DNA from: Lepidodermella squamata
Taxonomy: Eukaryota > Gastrotricha
Length of the DNA: 64,000 nucleotides
Reading direction: 5' to 3'
NCBI GenBank assembly: GCA_047495785.1
Contig: JBLDXI010000024.1
Span: forward strand, 1,240,001 to 1,304,000
Both the position numbers and the translations under genes were made by a program. The notes beneath the pieces were generated by a model. It was not told the origin of the DNA. It searched no databases and saw only the letters and a list, made by a program, of their open reading frames with translations. This document shows, piece after piece, positions 35,401 to 47,207 of the stretch (the stretch's first letter is position 1; the number at the start of each line of letters is the position of its first letter).

Positions 35401-37082
35401 TGTGTATTATTCAAAAAAGCATGGAGCCATTAAGCGTATCCACCGATCCAGTCGTTATCAGGCACAGGTAAAGTCCCATCTCATGCACTCTGAGCCCGCG
35501 GGACAACAAATCATATGCTTCTATGTTCTGTAATAAATTCGACTAAATTTGTGCTTGAATCCTATATATAAGAAAAAATCTAAATTTCATTTCAAATCTG
35601 AGCGCCTTGTTTTGTTCGTCTAAAACCTATATAAACCACAGCCTTCAGCTGATTTCTATGCTTCGGCTTTGCATCTTTCAGTTAATCTATGACATTCCAC
35701 AACTATCGTTGCAAAATTTGGGATTTTAATTAAAAGCTCCGCACGCTTGATATTCGGGTGCTTTCATGTCTATGTAATTTAGACTTAAATTTTGTAAGGT
35801 GCTTTGTTATGTGAGACGGATGCATGATTATTCTGTGAGGTGGGAAAGTCGTTTCCCACATATTATAAGGACGCACGAGAAAATATGTCGATTCGCATGA
35901 TTGATTTCTAGTGTAAATTGATATGTTGGGAATTTCGATTGATTTTAATTTCGAATTTTAGAACGACTAGCCAGAGCCAACAATCGTCACCTGCAGTCGG
36001 TGGACCTGGCACCCCGGTTCAAAAGCAGATTTCAGCGTCTCAGCCGTCATCAGCCTACGCATCACCTGGGCAACAACCGCCACCGCCGCCTCAACAGCCG
36101 GCTCCCCAGCCACCTCCACAGCAACCGGCGCCGGCCGCTCCGAGGCCTGTAGCCCCGCCTCCGCCTGCCCAGGTGCATCAGCCAGCGCCTCCAGCTCCGA
36201 GACCGGCTGCTCCTACCCCACCGCCACCACCCCCACAACCTGTCCATGCTCCGCAACCTCCACCACAGATTCCCCCGCCGAGTAGCCAGAACCCGTTCTT
36301 AGCTGATTTAGCTAAACCGCCAGCCCAGCAACAGCCGCCTCTGGTTCCAACGCCGGCACCGGCCCCAGTCCCACCGCCACCTGCTTCAAGGTTAGTTTGA
36401 CTATAGGCGTGTCAAGTGGACACCCTAAATTAGGGTTCCAGCTGGTTCCAGCGCTTAATTTTTCGCCATGTTAACGATATCGATTCCAAGTATCGATTTT
36501 ACAAATCAGTAATTTTTCCTATTTCGCCAGGCCAACATTAGAGAGGTTTCTATCTGAGAGTTAGCCAATCAAAAATTTAGAGCTGGAACCTTTAGTTTGT
36601 TGGTGAAATATAGGAATATATTCAACTGATTGATGAATTTATTTTTTAATTTTTAAGGAATGATTATGAGTCACCTTAATCAATTTTTTAATGGATTTAT
36701 TTTCTTCTACAGCGCGAACCTCCCACGCCAGCCTAGTTTGCAGCAAAGTGGACCTGGGCCCCAGGCGCCGGCACCGCCAGCGGTTCCAGCGCCACCGCAA
36801 CCTCAACAGCAACGACCCCCTCCGCCGGTTCCACCACCCGCTCGACAGGCTAGCGTGACCGGGTCGCAGCCGCCACCTGTCCCGGCGCCACCGGCCCATG
36901 CGGTTCCGCAACGACCGGTACCACCGCCGGGTCAACCAGCGGTTCCACCTCCGCCACCCTCGGCTGCTTCGGCCCGTGGCGGCCAGGCGATGGCTAACAA
37001 GTCGCAAAGCCTGATGGAAGACACGGAAGATACGATGAAAAATTTAAAGAAAACATTCGCCGGAATATTTGGCGAAATGTAA
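32498..37082 (+). CDS. Syn: Synapsin
   Basis: Seven exons: 32498-33157, 34028-34288, 34346-34435, 34490-34716, 34775-35068, 35962-36390, 36713-37082; 776 aa. Synapsins coat synaptic vesicles and tether them to actin in nerve terminals. Near the N terminus is a domain-A-like phosphosite (KSISRRLSSSD), then a Gln/Pro/Ala-rich linker, then the conserved ATP-grasp domain C: DDEGNDWSRFFRGKK, EFRELHLV, PDIVLVRQH, GMPAVNSLASIYNF, LVIKTGNGHIGLGKMKL, TVEPFIEARADI and ELFGGLDIVAISV with VKDS. A long Pro/Gln-rich domain follows, and the protein ends in a domain-E-like motif (TMKNLKKTFAGIFGEM). Frames agree across all six junctions. A 48-bp in-frame cassette exon may lie at 35420-35467. Confidence 0.94.
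33244..33307. repeat. Perfect 22-bp hairpin in synapsin intron 1
   Basis: The arms GGGCTAATGAAACCCGCTAAGT and its exact reverse complement are separated by 20 bp. A miniature transposon or a structured RNA element; no second copy was noticed in this window. Confidence 0.7.
33570..33662 (+). repeat. tRNA-like sequence in synapsin intron 1
   Basis: An A-box-like TTAGCTCAATGGCGGTGAG (33582-33600) is followed 45 bp later by a B-box-like GAGCTCGAACTCGA (33646-33659). No convincing acceptor stem, so probably a tRNA-derived SINE remnant. Confidence 0.25.
35420..35467 (+). other. Possible 48-bp cassette exon of synapsin
   Basis: Flanked by an AAAAAAG acceptor and a CACAG/GTAAAG donor; 48 bp keeps the phase (2 to 2) between exons 5 and 6. 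It would insert 16 residues (MEPLSVSTDPVVIRHR) after domain C. The acceptor's pyrimidine tract is weak. Confidence 0.35.
36405..36615. repeat. MITE-like element in synapsin intron 6
   Basis: The left end has CACCCTAAATTAGGGTTCCAGC and the right end TTAGAGCTGGAACC, an inverted pair. The inner string GATATCGATTCCAAGTATCG followed by ATTTTACAAATCAG recurs at about 63080-63120, so the two are copies of one family. The end words resemble those of the MULE at 3203-5108. Confidence 0.6.
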
Positions 37083-38177
37083 CATCAGTATATATATAGA
37101 TATCGAGGATTTGTATATATGCAACTCTAGCAGAATTTTCAAATATGATTAACGAATTCTATCACCACTGCCCTGATCATCGCATGAACGGCGTGTATTA
37201 TGAAGGAAAATTCCACCTCGAAAATTTCTCGTGTACGGTGAGTAATATTTACTAAAATTTTGCAGTAATAAAAATTACCTTTAAATTATCAAAAAATAAC
37301 TGTCTCGAAAAAATGCTTTTTCCAACCTTCTGATATAGTCTCATGGTTTCCAAATTTCACCCATACATTCGGATCCATCTATTAGCATAAATAATATCAG
37401 AAAAATCGTCTGTGATGCCATACAAAAAATCGCTCCTCTTCTCTCTCATCATTTCGTTATATATTAACTGAAGTAAATTTATACGCATAATTTTCTAAAA
37501 TAGCGCGGTTTCAATTTCAAATTTTACGTTGTCAACCACTGCCCTTCATAGTTTGAAACCGCCGCCAATACTCTGTCCTTCTTGAGTGTGAATAGCGAGG
37601 TGCGACGTATCCTTACTTGCTTTTACACGCTTTTTTGAACAAAAAACTCGTCGGTTCACTCTCTCTGATCCCCGCGCCGACGAACGTCTTGACCAGCGTC
37701 AGTTTTTTGCCGTGCGTTAACCTGTTGATAGCTTTATTTTCCGTCTGATGATTCATCAAAATTCGTATGTAAATTTCTAAACTTATCGATCGAATAAATT
37801 GCGGCATCTGTAAACAAACTATTGCTGTAATATATCAGTGAAAAAAATGATTTATTGGCAATTGCTTGAAAATAAAATGGAAAACAGAATTGCAATTTTT
37901 TGTGACAACATTTTCTTCGAATTTTTCTTCGAATTTTTTTTTTATAAATTTCAGGAGACCTTCGACTGATCGAAGTTCGGCCATTACCTTAAGGCACCCT
38001 ACTGTGAGCACCAGTGACTGATGGATCGATAGCACTCGAACGATGGCATGAATAATTTACCTGAGCTACCCATCGATTTTGTCGCGAACCACAACGCAAA
38101 TGAAATAAAGCTTAAAATCTGAGGGTTGAAAAATAGAAAAAATAATTTTTCAATAAATTTTAGTCTGCGTTGGAACA

Positions 38178-38687
38178 ATGACAGATTCCGAGGAAGACGA
38201 GAAGAAAGAACTGTCCACGGCTAACATTATTCTGCTAGCTCTTACTTGCCCTATTATTGTCATAATTTTCGCCTATGCTATATCAATACTCGTCCGGGTT
38301 GCAATGGTCCTTGCTAAGTAAGAATTTTCATCTCGAATTTTTAAATTAATTCTTTTCTTTCACAGTGGTACAAAAGCCGCAAACTCTAAAAAGACCAAAG
38401 AAAAGGAGGAAAATGAATCACCGCCGAAAAACGAAATTCGGCCGAGAGCCGGGTCAGGTCGAAGGGCTGCTAAAAAAGATAGCCTCACCTCGCTGGAACC
38501 TGGTGTTGGAGACCTCGATCGGCGTTACAGCAAGGCGGGCAGTCAGGATAATCTGCTAGTGTCAGATGCCCACAATCGGCGCCGTATTTCAGTCCTATCT
38601 ATGGTTTCACAGCGTCAAGTTATGGCCGAGGGTATTGACTTTGACCAGCCACCACCAGCGCCTAACAAAGGATTCAATTGGAAATGA
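38178..38687 (+). CDS. Single-pass membrane protein with CPII helix (copy 1)
   Basis: Exons 38178-38317 and 38366-38687, a 48-bp phase-2 intron, 153 aa. A short acidic N terminus (MTDSEEDEKKE), one hydrophobic helix (ANIILLALTCPIIVIIFAYA and onward), then a Lys/Glu-rich and Ser-rich tail ending in PPPAPNKGFNWK. There is no signal peptide, so either topology is possible. The intron falls just after the helix. The neighbour at 39250-39688 on the opposite strand has the same helix core and the same intron phase, so they are paralogues arranged tail to tail. A TTTTAG acceptor lies 16 bp before the ATG, hinting at a 5' UTR intron or trans-splicing. Not a named family to my knowledge. Confidence 0.65.
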
Positions 38688-39249
38688 TCCGTTCCTACAA
38701 CTGACACTATATATTTGCTATATTATCCTCAATAATTGACGTTAGAAAATATTAGATTCTATATTTTGCGTCTAAATGTTGAATGTAGGTTGGGAATAAA
38801 ATTTGACATGGAAATACCGAAAGGAGTTAATCCCACAATTTTCAAATTCATTGAACTTTCCTGACGAAACCATTTAAGAAAGAAAATCTGCATTAATTGA
38901 GAAAAATCAGATATTTTTACCAAAGCGGGGAAATCATCATCGGTCCGCAAATTTATGCAAATTCACGAATTTTACCTGATTGCGGGGTATTTAAATTTTT
39001 TATAATTTATAATTTTTCATATTTTTCATTTAATAATATTGTCAATTGTGAGCTGGGCGGCAATCGAGACCAGATAGCGAAATTTTCCCGGCTATCTGTC
39101 AAATTGCAAAAGAACGCAATATTTTGTTCGTAAAAAGCGATAGAAAAACCCAATACGTTTTTTTATTCTTCGAAAATATTCATTATGGTGGATTTTTTAT
39201 TTTATTTTATATTTTATTTTCCAGTTATTATTTGACTTGCTGCGGTCGT

Positions 39250-39688
39250 TCAGTAGCGGAAACAGACATTAGGAGCGTTAGGCGATGGCTTGGCCGGGGC
39301 TTCGAAAAACGACGCTGTGTTGAGCTTCGGTGCGTTCCAGAACGCCGTCATGTCCTGCTGCGGTTCTTTGAAGAAATTCCGCGGCGTGACCAACTGCTGC
39401 GATTCGCCTGAGTTGACTCGCCGGAAATCACCCACACCGGTTTGCTCGCGGCGCTGATTTTCGTCTTTCACCTCGTCAGCTGAAGAAGGTCTCACCTTAT
39501 TCGCACTATTCGCTCTGGCTTTCCTGGTCGCAGAAAAAAATTATAAAAATTACTTAAATATTTTTTGAAAATTACTTCATCGAGAGAATGACGTTAACCA
39601 TAATAGCGACGGCCAGGAAAAAAATTGCGGCAATAATCGGACAGACGATAATTAGGACGATAAGATTTGTTGAAGACACGTTCCCCAT
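39250..39688 (-). CDS. Single-pass membrane protein with CPII helix (copy 2)
   Basis: Exons 39688-39576 and 39523-39250 on the minus strand, a 52-bp phase-2 intron, 128 aa. It begins MGNVSS, a context that could be N-myristoylated (Gly2, Ser5/Ser6). The helix LIVLIIVCPIIAAIFFLAVA continues to VNVILSM; the intron follows directly, as in the + strand neighbour. The tail is polar and ends in CFRY. The shared CPII core, intron position and neighbouring convergent layout indicate an inverted duplication. Function unknown. Confidence 0.65.
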
Positions 39689-40282
39689 GGTTTGTTCGAT
39701 TCGATTTCAAGGCGAAATTTCGTGAAAAAAATGACTCGTACCCCTCTCGGCGTCGTGCAAAAAAACAACAAAGCGCTCTTCGACATCTGAATAATTCATC
39801 GGCGACCAGGCGCGGTTGAAAAAATGCGTTACAAAAATGCGCGATTGCTTGGTAACTTGGCGTTGGATTTTCCTGCGTCAACGCTTTTTCAATTGAAAAT
39901 AGCCCTTAAAATCGATGGGATTGCTCCAACTCCAGCGTGGTGCTTTGTTCTTGAATCCAGATAATATTTTAGTTCGACTCAGGTGCGATTTACGCGAGCA
40001 AAAACAAATTAATATTTTTAAGTGAATTTAATTGTTTGTACCACGTGATTTCTGAATGGTACAGAGGATCGCATAAACAGACTAGGACAGCTTTCATTGA
40101 CCTGATTTGAATGCCATACTAATAGTAAATAAAAATAATGAATGGCGGGGCAAAGCGTTCACAACTACCAGTGTCAATGAGAAGATGAGAATAAACTCAC
40201 ATAATTTATGAAAGGAGAAATTTGAATAAAATTTTCTCACAATTACAATCTGCCTCTAGCGAAATTTTATTTTCATCGAAAA

Positions 40283-42207
40283 ATGAGCAATAAAATGTTG
40301 ACCTTGAACGGAGTTTTCACGCGAGAAGCACCGCCATTAGCCGATGAGTCATCACTTGTTTCCCTAATTGACGGCAATGACCTGCCGCCGAGCAATGATT
40401 TCATCGAATCAGCGCAAACTGCGGGTCAATTTACGCAGCAGCGAGTTCAAGTTTTATGGCTGCTCACCGAAACGCCTGACCTAGATGATTACTCCGCACC
40501 GCCGATTTCTTGCTACACCCTGTGGCTTATCAACGAATCGTCGCAGAAATGCAAAAAATGGTCCGATGCGATAGTCGAAGCGCTGAGTTCAACATGCTAT
40601 CCAAGTAATAATTTTTCGATTTTTTTAAATTCTATTAATTTTTTTTAAACAGCTCTAGCTCTAAGCTTTTTATTTCGAAATGGAGTCTCAACCGGTATAG
40701 CTGCCGAGGAGAAAATTTCGTGGTGGCGAAATTTGCTGGGGTCACTGATAAATTTCACGGATTTATCGCGGGATTTTCGAAAAAGCATGCTCGAAAATGA
40801 TGCGGTAGGAACCCTTATCGACTACCTGTCAAACAGCTCCGTAAAACAAGCTGCCGTCAAAACCAAGGTAATATTCTTATTTTTATCAATTTTTTTAATT
40901 TTAATTTTTTAATTTTTATTATAGGCTCACGAAGATATTTTATGCATGGTGATGGCAATTCTCCTTAACCTGGCGAAAATGTCGTCAGGGAAGCAATTTT
41001 TCAACAAGGCATCAGCGGCGAAAATTCTTCAAAAATACCTCGACTACCCTGGGGATGTTTACATCAAAGCTGTGTCAGCACTTTGCATTGCCGTTACGAC
41101 GATTGACAACGACGAAAATGCGAAATGGCTGGTGAAGAATAAAATCCCGTCTATGCTCAAGTCATTCTACGAGGAAGGTGCCACATCGGCGGATAGAATG
41201 TTCGAAAAAATGATCCCATGCCACGAATTCATCGACGCCCTGAAAATACTGGCGTTAAACGAGGGTATCAAAGATCAGCTGGTTAAGGAAGATATTCTCA
41301 AAATAATTTTGGATCTCATAAATTCTAACCGATCTGGACTGGAACAATATCGAGGTATCGAGCTGCTGTGGACGCTTTGTTTCGGCAAAACTGGGGTCGA
41401 AAATTGTAAAATGATTGCTCAAAATCAAGAAATTATCGCAGGCTTGAGTCGAATTTCCGGCGATAGTAAGGCCTCAGAAGACTTGCGGGATCTTGCGAAA
41501 AGAGCGTCGGCCTTCATCGCCGATTACGAATCAAAATTGCTGAATAATATCGCGAAAATACCAGCCAATGAAACGAGTGTGGATGGTCCAATTTTTATCA
41601 GTTACGAGAGTCGGTATCAATATATGGCCGAGAGGATTCGGGATCTTTTGGAGGCAAATGACTTGGATGTTTTCATGGAAAATCAAGCCGCTATTAAGAC
41701 CAAGTAATCCTATATTTATATTTCAAAAATTAAAAATCAAATTTTTTTCAGCATTCTTGAAGAGATTTCGAAAAATGTGGAAAATGCGAGTATTGTTATT
41801 TTAGCTTTCTCGGAGAGTTATCGCAGATCGGCCTGTTGCAGAACTGAAGGTGAGTCAGAATGCCTAAAAAACTGAAGAAAATATAATAATTTTATTAAAG
41901 CCGAATATGCATCAGCCCTTAACAAGAAAATAGTCCCAGTTCGAGTTGAAAAAGGGTAATTATTATATTTTATTCCAATTTTACTTCTTTCACTCCCGAT
42001 TTTTCTACAAGGTATACAGCTGATGGCTGGCTAGGCACACTGGTCCCGGCTAAAATGACGATAGATGCGTCCGAGGAAATTGAAAGTTTGTGGATGGACA
42101 AATCTGGCTCGGATTTACTGACTCGAATCGTTGCTCTGAAAACTGGTAAAATTTCGGCGGAAGAAACTAAACCTGAGTCTGCTCAAGGTCGATGCTCTGT
42201 TCAGTGA
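40283..42207 (+). CDS. Armadillo-like repeat plus TIR domain protein 1
   Basis: Six exons: 40283-40604, 40653-40867, 40925-41703, 41752-41849, 41901-41955, 42012-42207; 554 aa. The first roughly 390 residues are helical and armadillo-like (for example LCMVMAILLNLAKMSSGKQ, then DVYIKAVSALCIAV). The TIR domain starts near residue 398 (GPIFISYESRYQYMAERI) and contains ASIVILAFSESY, CCRTEAEYA, KKIVPVRVEKGY and DGWLGTLV. The Glu in CRTEAEYA (about residue 471) sits where NAD-cleaving TIR domains carry their catalytic Glu, so NADase activity is possible (inference). ARM plus TIR recalls SARM1 but the SAM domains are missing. The EGF-like gene downstream converges on it with a gap under 200 bp. A second such pair lies at 45374-48919. 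Confidence 0.85.
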
Positions 42208-42393
42208 TAAACTCATCTTTCATCTCTAATTGCTTGAGAAGCACCTTGGTTGAAATAGCGAATATCAATTTAGTTGTAAATTTATTATTCAGTATCAGTT
42301 CGTCAAGTAATAATTGTTCGATAAGTTTGTGTCAGTTCACCTGACCTCTTTTCTTCGTATGTAATAAAAACAGAGGTCAATGCGTTCAACGAG

Positions 42394-44329
42394 TTATTGC
42401 TCCTTCTCGCAATCATGTTTTTGCGAGCCATCTTCACACTCGCATAGCATAACCGAGCATTTGCCCAAATTTGCGCAGTCACAGATATCTTTTTGGAAAA
42501 AATAGAAATTTCAATGAAATCGATAGAATTTACAGATTTTTACCCCTGTCGCAGTTGGGGCCGTCGCGAAATTTGCTGAAGCAGGAACATTCATCTGGCG
42601 CCGTGCAATACTTTCCAGACGGGCATCCATTCGAGCACATGGCTGAAAGAAAAGTTATGAACTCGTTTTGAGAATTATCAAAATGGCTATATGTACGCCT
42701 GTCGCAGTAGAGGCCAGTCCATCCGGGTAAGCAATGACAAGCCGGCGAGAGGGCTGAGTAGCAGAACCCATGCGCGCAAATACTAGGGTTGCATTGAACT
42801 AATTAAGGAGTAAATAATTATTAAGGAGGTGGTTTTGCGATGCGAATTACCGAGTCCTGACACACGAAGATCTACCAACTGTTGTTTTTGAGGAAAAGCT
42901 TGGTTATCTGTAACAATCGCTAGGACCAAATCATCCCGAACTGGCAAGGCTGAGGCGAATTTTACGGTGTAAAGCGTGAAACTTGGAACAGTTGGCGAGC
43001 TGTACAACACCTTGCGAAAAGAATTGAATAGGCCAATAAATATCTTTAAATAATCGGAGTGGATATTCGTACTTAAATAAGTACGCGTTTTTTGATATTC
43101 GTACTTAAATAAGTACGCGTTATTTGATATTCGTACTTAAATAAGTACGCGTTATTTGATATTCGTACTTAAGCAGCTTTCCGCTTACGTAATATTCGAA
43201 ATTTTTCGACCATAATATTCAGCTTTTAAAACTGATTAAGAATCATATCTCACCCAGGAAGCTGAGATAACTTGGACTTGTCAAATTTGCATCCAAAAAC
43301 ATGAAATTAGTGTTGGAATGCTCAGGAAACCTAAAAGGTCCTGAACCTTAGATCCAACTTGATGAAAATAGGGAGAAACTCTAGATTTTGCCATCAAATT
43401 TGACAAGTCCAAGTTATCTCAGCTTCCTGGGTGAGATATGATTCTTAATCAGTTTTAAAAGCTGAATATTATGGTCGAAAAATTTCGAATATTACGTAAG
43501 CGGAAAGCTGCTTAAGTACGAATATCAAATAACGCGTACTTATTTAAGTACGAATATCAAATAATGCGTACTTATTTAAGTATGAATATCAAAAAACGCG
43601 TACTTATTTAAGTAGGAATATAACGACCCTTAAATAATATTGCATGCTCACCGTGACATTGGTACCATTTTTCAATGTCATCACGATATTAAACTCGCCG
43701 CTCGACATTAGAGTTCGGTAATTTCTCCCGTCATTGATAGACGTTAGTTTCCAACTTTCAGGATTACTGGTAACGGTCGGAACAGAAGTGACTAGACTCC
43801 CGATCCGGTTGTACCACAACGTGAACCATATTCCCATGCCAATGAAACTGGAGTCATTCATCGAAAATCCAACGTTTTTATAATTGAGCGAGCCTTCTGG
43901 GATGACAAGCAGCCGTAAGCCCTTTGTGCCGTTGATGCAAGTAAAACTGAATGTCGCATTGATGACAAAATCTCCGAGTCCAGAGGGAAATTTCTTAACA
44001 GATATTACTCATGTTTTGCTAGATTTTTATAGAAGGTAGACTGTTTACCATTTTAGATACCATGTAGCCGCTCTGAGTTGCTAAACACGTTTCGTTATTT
44101 CCTCCGAACAGGATATTTTTGTTGCTTTGCAACATGGGCCCAGCCCAATTGCTGCCAAGTTTCCAATCCGAGACTATTGAGTGAAATTCAGGTTCTTTTC
44201 AAGGTATTTACCTCTTCGAAATTCGAACTCACGCTTTCCATCATGAGGGTATGACAGTTCTTTGACATAGTGGCAACATGCCGAGAGTAAAAGGCTTGAC
44301 GCTAGGCTGAAATAGAGGCTGAAATGCAT
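42394..44329 (-). CDS. Secreted EGF-like protein 1
   Basis: Seven exons on the minus strand: 44329-44212, 44173-44049, 43993-43652, 43010-42851, 42798-42697, 42642-42544, 42488-42394; 346 aa. Signal peptide (MHFSLYFSLASSLLLSACC), an unrecognised N-terminal region of about 245 residues (WKLGSNWAGPMLQ, SGLGDFVINATFSF, DGRNYRTLMSSGEFN), then three small Cys-rich modules, each in its own exon: an EGF-type CNPSICAHGFC with CHCLPGWTGLYC, then GCPSGKYC with CSCFSKFRDGPNC, then CDCANLGKCSVMLCEC. Exons 3 and 4 (342 and 160 bp) have the same lengths as in the paralogue at 47595-48919. Intron 3 (43011-43651) holds a large hairpin repeat. Probably an extracellular binding protein. Confidence 0.8.
43054..43625. 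repeat. Long hairpin element with terminal tandem repeats
   Basis: Arms of about 230 bp (43060-43289 and 43395-43622) are near-perfect inverted copies around a spacer of about 105 bp. Each arm starts with four tandem units of about 29 bp built on CGTACTTAAATAAGTACG, itself almost palindromic. Flanks CTTTAAATAAT and CTTAAATAAT may be a target duplication. A foldback transposon or large MITE inside the EGF-like gene 1 intron. Confidence 0.85.
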
Positions 44330-45373
44330 TTCTTCTTCGCTGAACGTTGTTATGTCGGAAAGTAAGACATTCAGAGAAAATCGCCATAAAGAAACCTGCT
44401 ATTTTAGATCACTTCATGAAAGATGCAATACGGCAACAAGTCAACGCCATTGTTACTCACCAGGCATTTAGCAGCATTGTTCTCGCCCTTCGCTATTCTA
44501 TAGGTATATCTGGTGAGTGCTATCGGGAAATGAGCGCATCGCGCAATACCATTGTGCGTGACATAATTCCTTTAACACACGTGCGTTGAAAAATTGCAGT
44601 AATTTGTTATGCACAATACAAATATAAAAATTAACCCAATAACGTTATGGGGAAATTTTGCCAGTTGTATCTAACGGGCATATTTCCATACTAAGTATAA
44701 ATTGGGTGAAAGCCAGGCTTGCTGATGAGCCGGAGCCCTTTTTCTCATTAAAATCGATTTTGCATCTTACTCTTGGCAATCTGGAGTCAAGTTAAAGACA
44801 TTTCTAGATAAATCGCGTAACGCAGATGAACGTTTTATTTGAGAAAGACTTTCGAGCTATCACAACTTTAGCCGTGTTAATCGCGATAATAATGTGACAA
44901 CTGGTAAAGTATATCAGCCAACTTGACACTTCATTTTTTCCGCAAGGGTCAAGGATCAATATTTTTAGAGGTTTTCAAATTCTTAACCCCGATTGTTTCC
45001 ATTCAAGGTACCAGGAAAGCGAACTTTGGACATGCACTATCTGAGTTCGCATATTTCAAATAGCGCTTACATGCAAGACCCATTAAAAGACCGATCGAAC
45101 GAAAATTTATGATTTCATTGATTGAAGTTTAATAGGAAACCTATATTTATGTGCTGTTTCGAAGTGCAAAAACATCAGCCATTGAGCCGCGGGTTAATTC
45201 GTCCTTTCACACTTCAAGCTATAATAAAAGGCCATTCCTGTCATTCAAATCACCGCTCCTACGTCAATGATAGCAGCCTCCATTTTACGAGCGCAGCAAT
45301 TTCATCAAACGAAAACCCCGAGAAATTACTGCTAATAAACTGTTTCAAGTGCACTTAGCTTGTAGTCAGGATA

Positions 45374-47207
45374 ATGCCTCCGGTCATCGTAAATTGTGGC
45401 CTGTATCGTCGGGAGACTATACCGGAGAGAGAGCCCCTCATTCCGACCTCTTACGACCAAGCATTCACTCCGAATAAGGACATCAAAAGCTTGCAACAAG
45501 CTTTGAGCGTCGCTCAGTCAAGAATCGATTTCCTTACCCTAGCTGTGGATCACTGCTTCGATGCAACGGGCAGTCGAGGGATTTTACGCCAGGCGTTGTA
45601 TGTCATGTGGCAAATCAACTCTTCGCTGAACGATTTCAGCATAGACTGGTTGAAAAGCGGAATAGTTAGCAGCATCTGCTTCTCAAATTTCACGCGTAAT
45701 TCTTCCGAGGAAGGTTTAAACTGTTTATGGAGGATTTTACTTACAGAAACTTATTTGGGGTACCTTTGTTCGAGCAAGGTTTCTCAGTTATGTGACGAGA
45801 TGATCTTCCGTCTGGCTGAGAATTTCTTTAGCTTTCTAATCAATTTTTCTGATCAATTCGACAACTTTCGGGAGGTTCGATAGGCGTTTGATTATCGAAT
45901 TTTCTTGAATTATTTTTACAGGCTCTATCGGCCAATCGAATTCCCGAAGTTTTGACCAGATTCCTGAGACCTTATGACGAGTTAATTGAGGCTGGTGAAA
46001 CCAACAAGCGTTTAGAGTTCATCGTCAGTTATTCACTGGCCTTGCTCTTCAATCTAACGAAATCACCACCAGTCCGGAAGAAACTCTCAGATTCGGAAAT
46101 CCAACCCGTGCTGATTCCTTATTTGGACTGGAAGGGTTGCAACTACATTCAAGTCTTAGCTGTTCTCAGCCTTGCTCAATATGCTATCACAGAAACCAGT
46201 GTTACCCACCTTAACAACCAGGATGTGTTACCAAAAATTGTCGAGTACTTCACAGCTGCCAACTTGTGCGAAACGAGAAGATATCGGGGAATATCAATAT
46301 TAGAACTAACCTCTTGCCTGACCTCTGTTGCCTCTACTGGAGATAAGGAGGTCCTGGTCAAAGTTGGCATTCACGACGTAATCCGGCTCCTCCTTAACAG
46401 CACCATCGAAGACGAAGTTTCTTCTGGGATCGACCTCGCCAAGGCCCTAACATTCAATCCAGCGAAGGAGATGACCGATATCGTGAAGAGTTTGTTGGGC
46501 GACGAAGAATGCATGGCACCTCTAAAAGAGCTGTCAGAAGCTGTTCACACGCCAGGTGAAATTAGGGAAAAAGTCGACGACCTGTTGAATTTCATGAAAC
46601 GATGTTCTGATAAGAAGAATGAGCCAGCTTGTGTCAGGAAACGCACCAACTCAGCACCTTCCCGAGCCTCTCTAGAAATGAGAAACTGGCGAACGAGATC
46701 GCTAAACCAGCCTCCGAAGCCCCTCCAATTCAAAACAAAGCCAAGAGTTTTTCTAAGCTTTCACAAGCATGACGTGAAGGTTGTTCGAAGGATAGAGAAG
46801 CTGCTGTTCGATAACAATTTCGATGTGATAAATTCTGTGCCGGCCACTGATCACTCTCATTGGGCAATTGCTGAGGAGAATATGCCGTCATGCCACTTCG
46901 TAGCCATTTGCCACTCAGAGGCTTACAATCTGTCCCCGTCTTGCCGCAGAGAGGCTGAATTAGCGAAACGGCTCCACAAGAAGATAGTTTCAGTCCGTAT
47001 CGAAGAAGAGTAAGCTCATATTCAGCTGTTAGTGATTTACCTTGAATATTTATTTTTCTTCATAGCTATGATCCTGAAGGATGGCTAGAAGAGCTGCTGG
47101 AATACTCGGCTTTAGTGCACGTGGAAGCAGATGAGAACTTGCTTCTAAAATCGTCATCCAATGGAGTTTTACTCCTCCAACAACTAGCTAAATTATTCGT
47201 GGAATGA
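45374..47207 (+). CDS. Armadillo-like repeat plus TIR domain protein 2
   Basis: Three exons: 45374-45874, 45922-47009, 47066-47207; 576 aa. An N-terminal region with acidic and dileucine-like residues (EREPLIP) precedes armadillo-like helices (SYSLALLFNLTKSPPVRKKL, then VLAVLSLAQYAI). The TIR domain starts near residue 437 with KPRVFLSFHKHDVKVVRRIE and includes HFVAICHSEAY, SPSCRREAELAKR, KKIVSVRIEE and DPEGWLEELL. The Glu in CRREAEL (about residue 511) is in the putative catalytic place. It has fewer introns than protein 1 and the two are well diverged, so the duplication is not recent. A basic Ser/Arg linker (RKRTNSAPSRAS) precedes the TIR domain and may be phosphorylated. Confidence 0.85.

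Noticed and set aside
36062-37007. Arg/Trp-rich minus-strand frames over the synapsin C-terminal exons
   Set aside because: They are the reverse reading of Pro/Gln/Ala-rich codons; the + frame joins in phase with the rest of synapsin.
37146-37238. Open stretch with a GTGAGT donor after synapsin
   Set aside because: No in-phase downstream exon could be found; left unannotated.
43054-43625. CRISPR-like array in the tandem repeats
   Set aside because: The spacers are not unique; the repeats are the inverted ends of a hairpin element in an animal genome.
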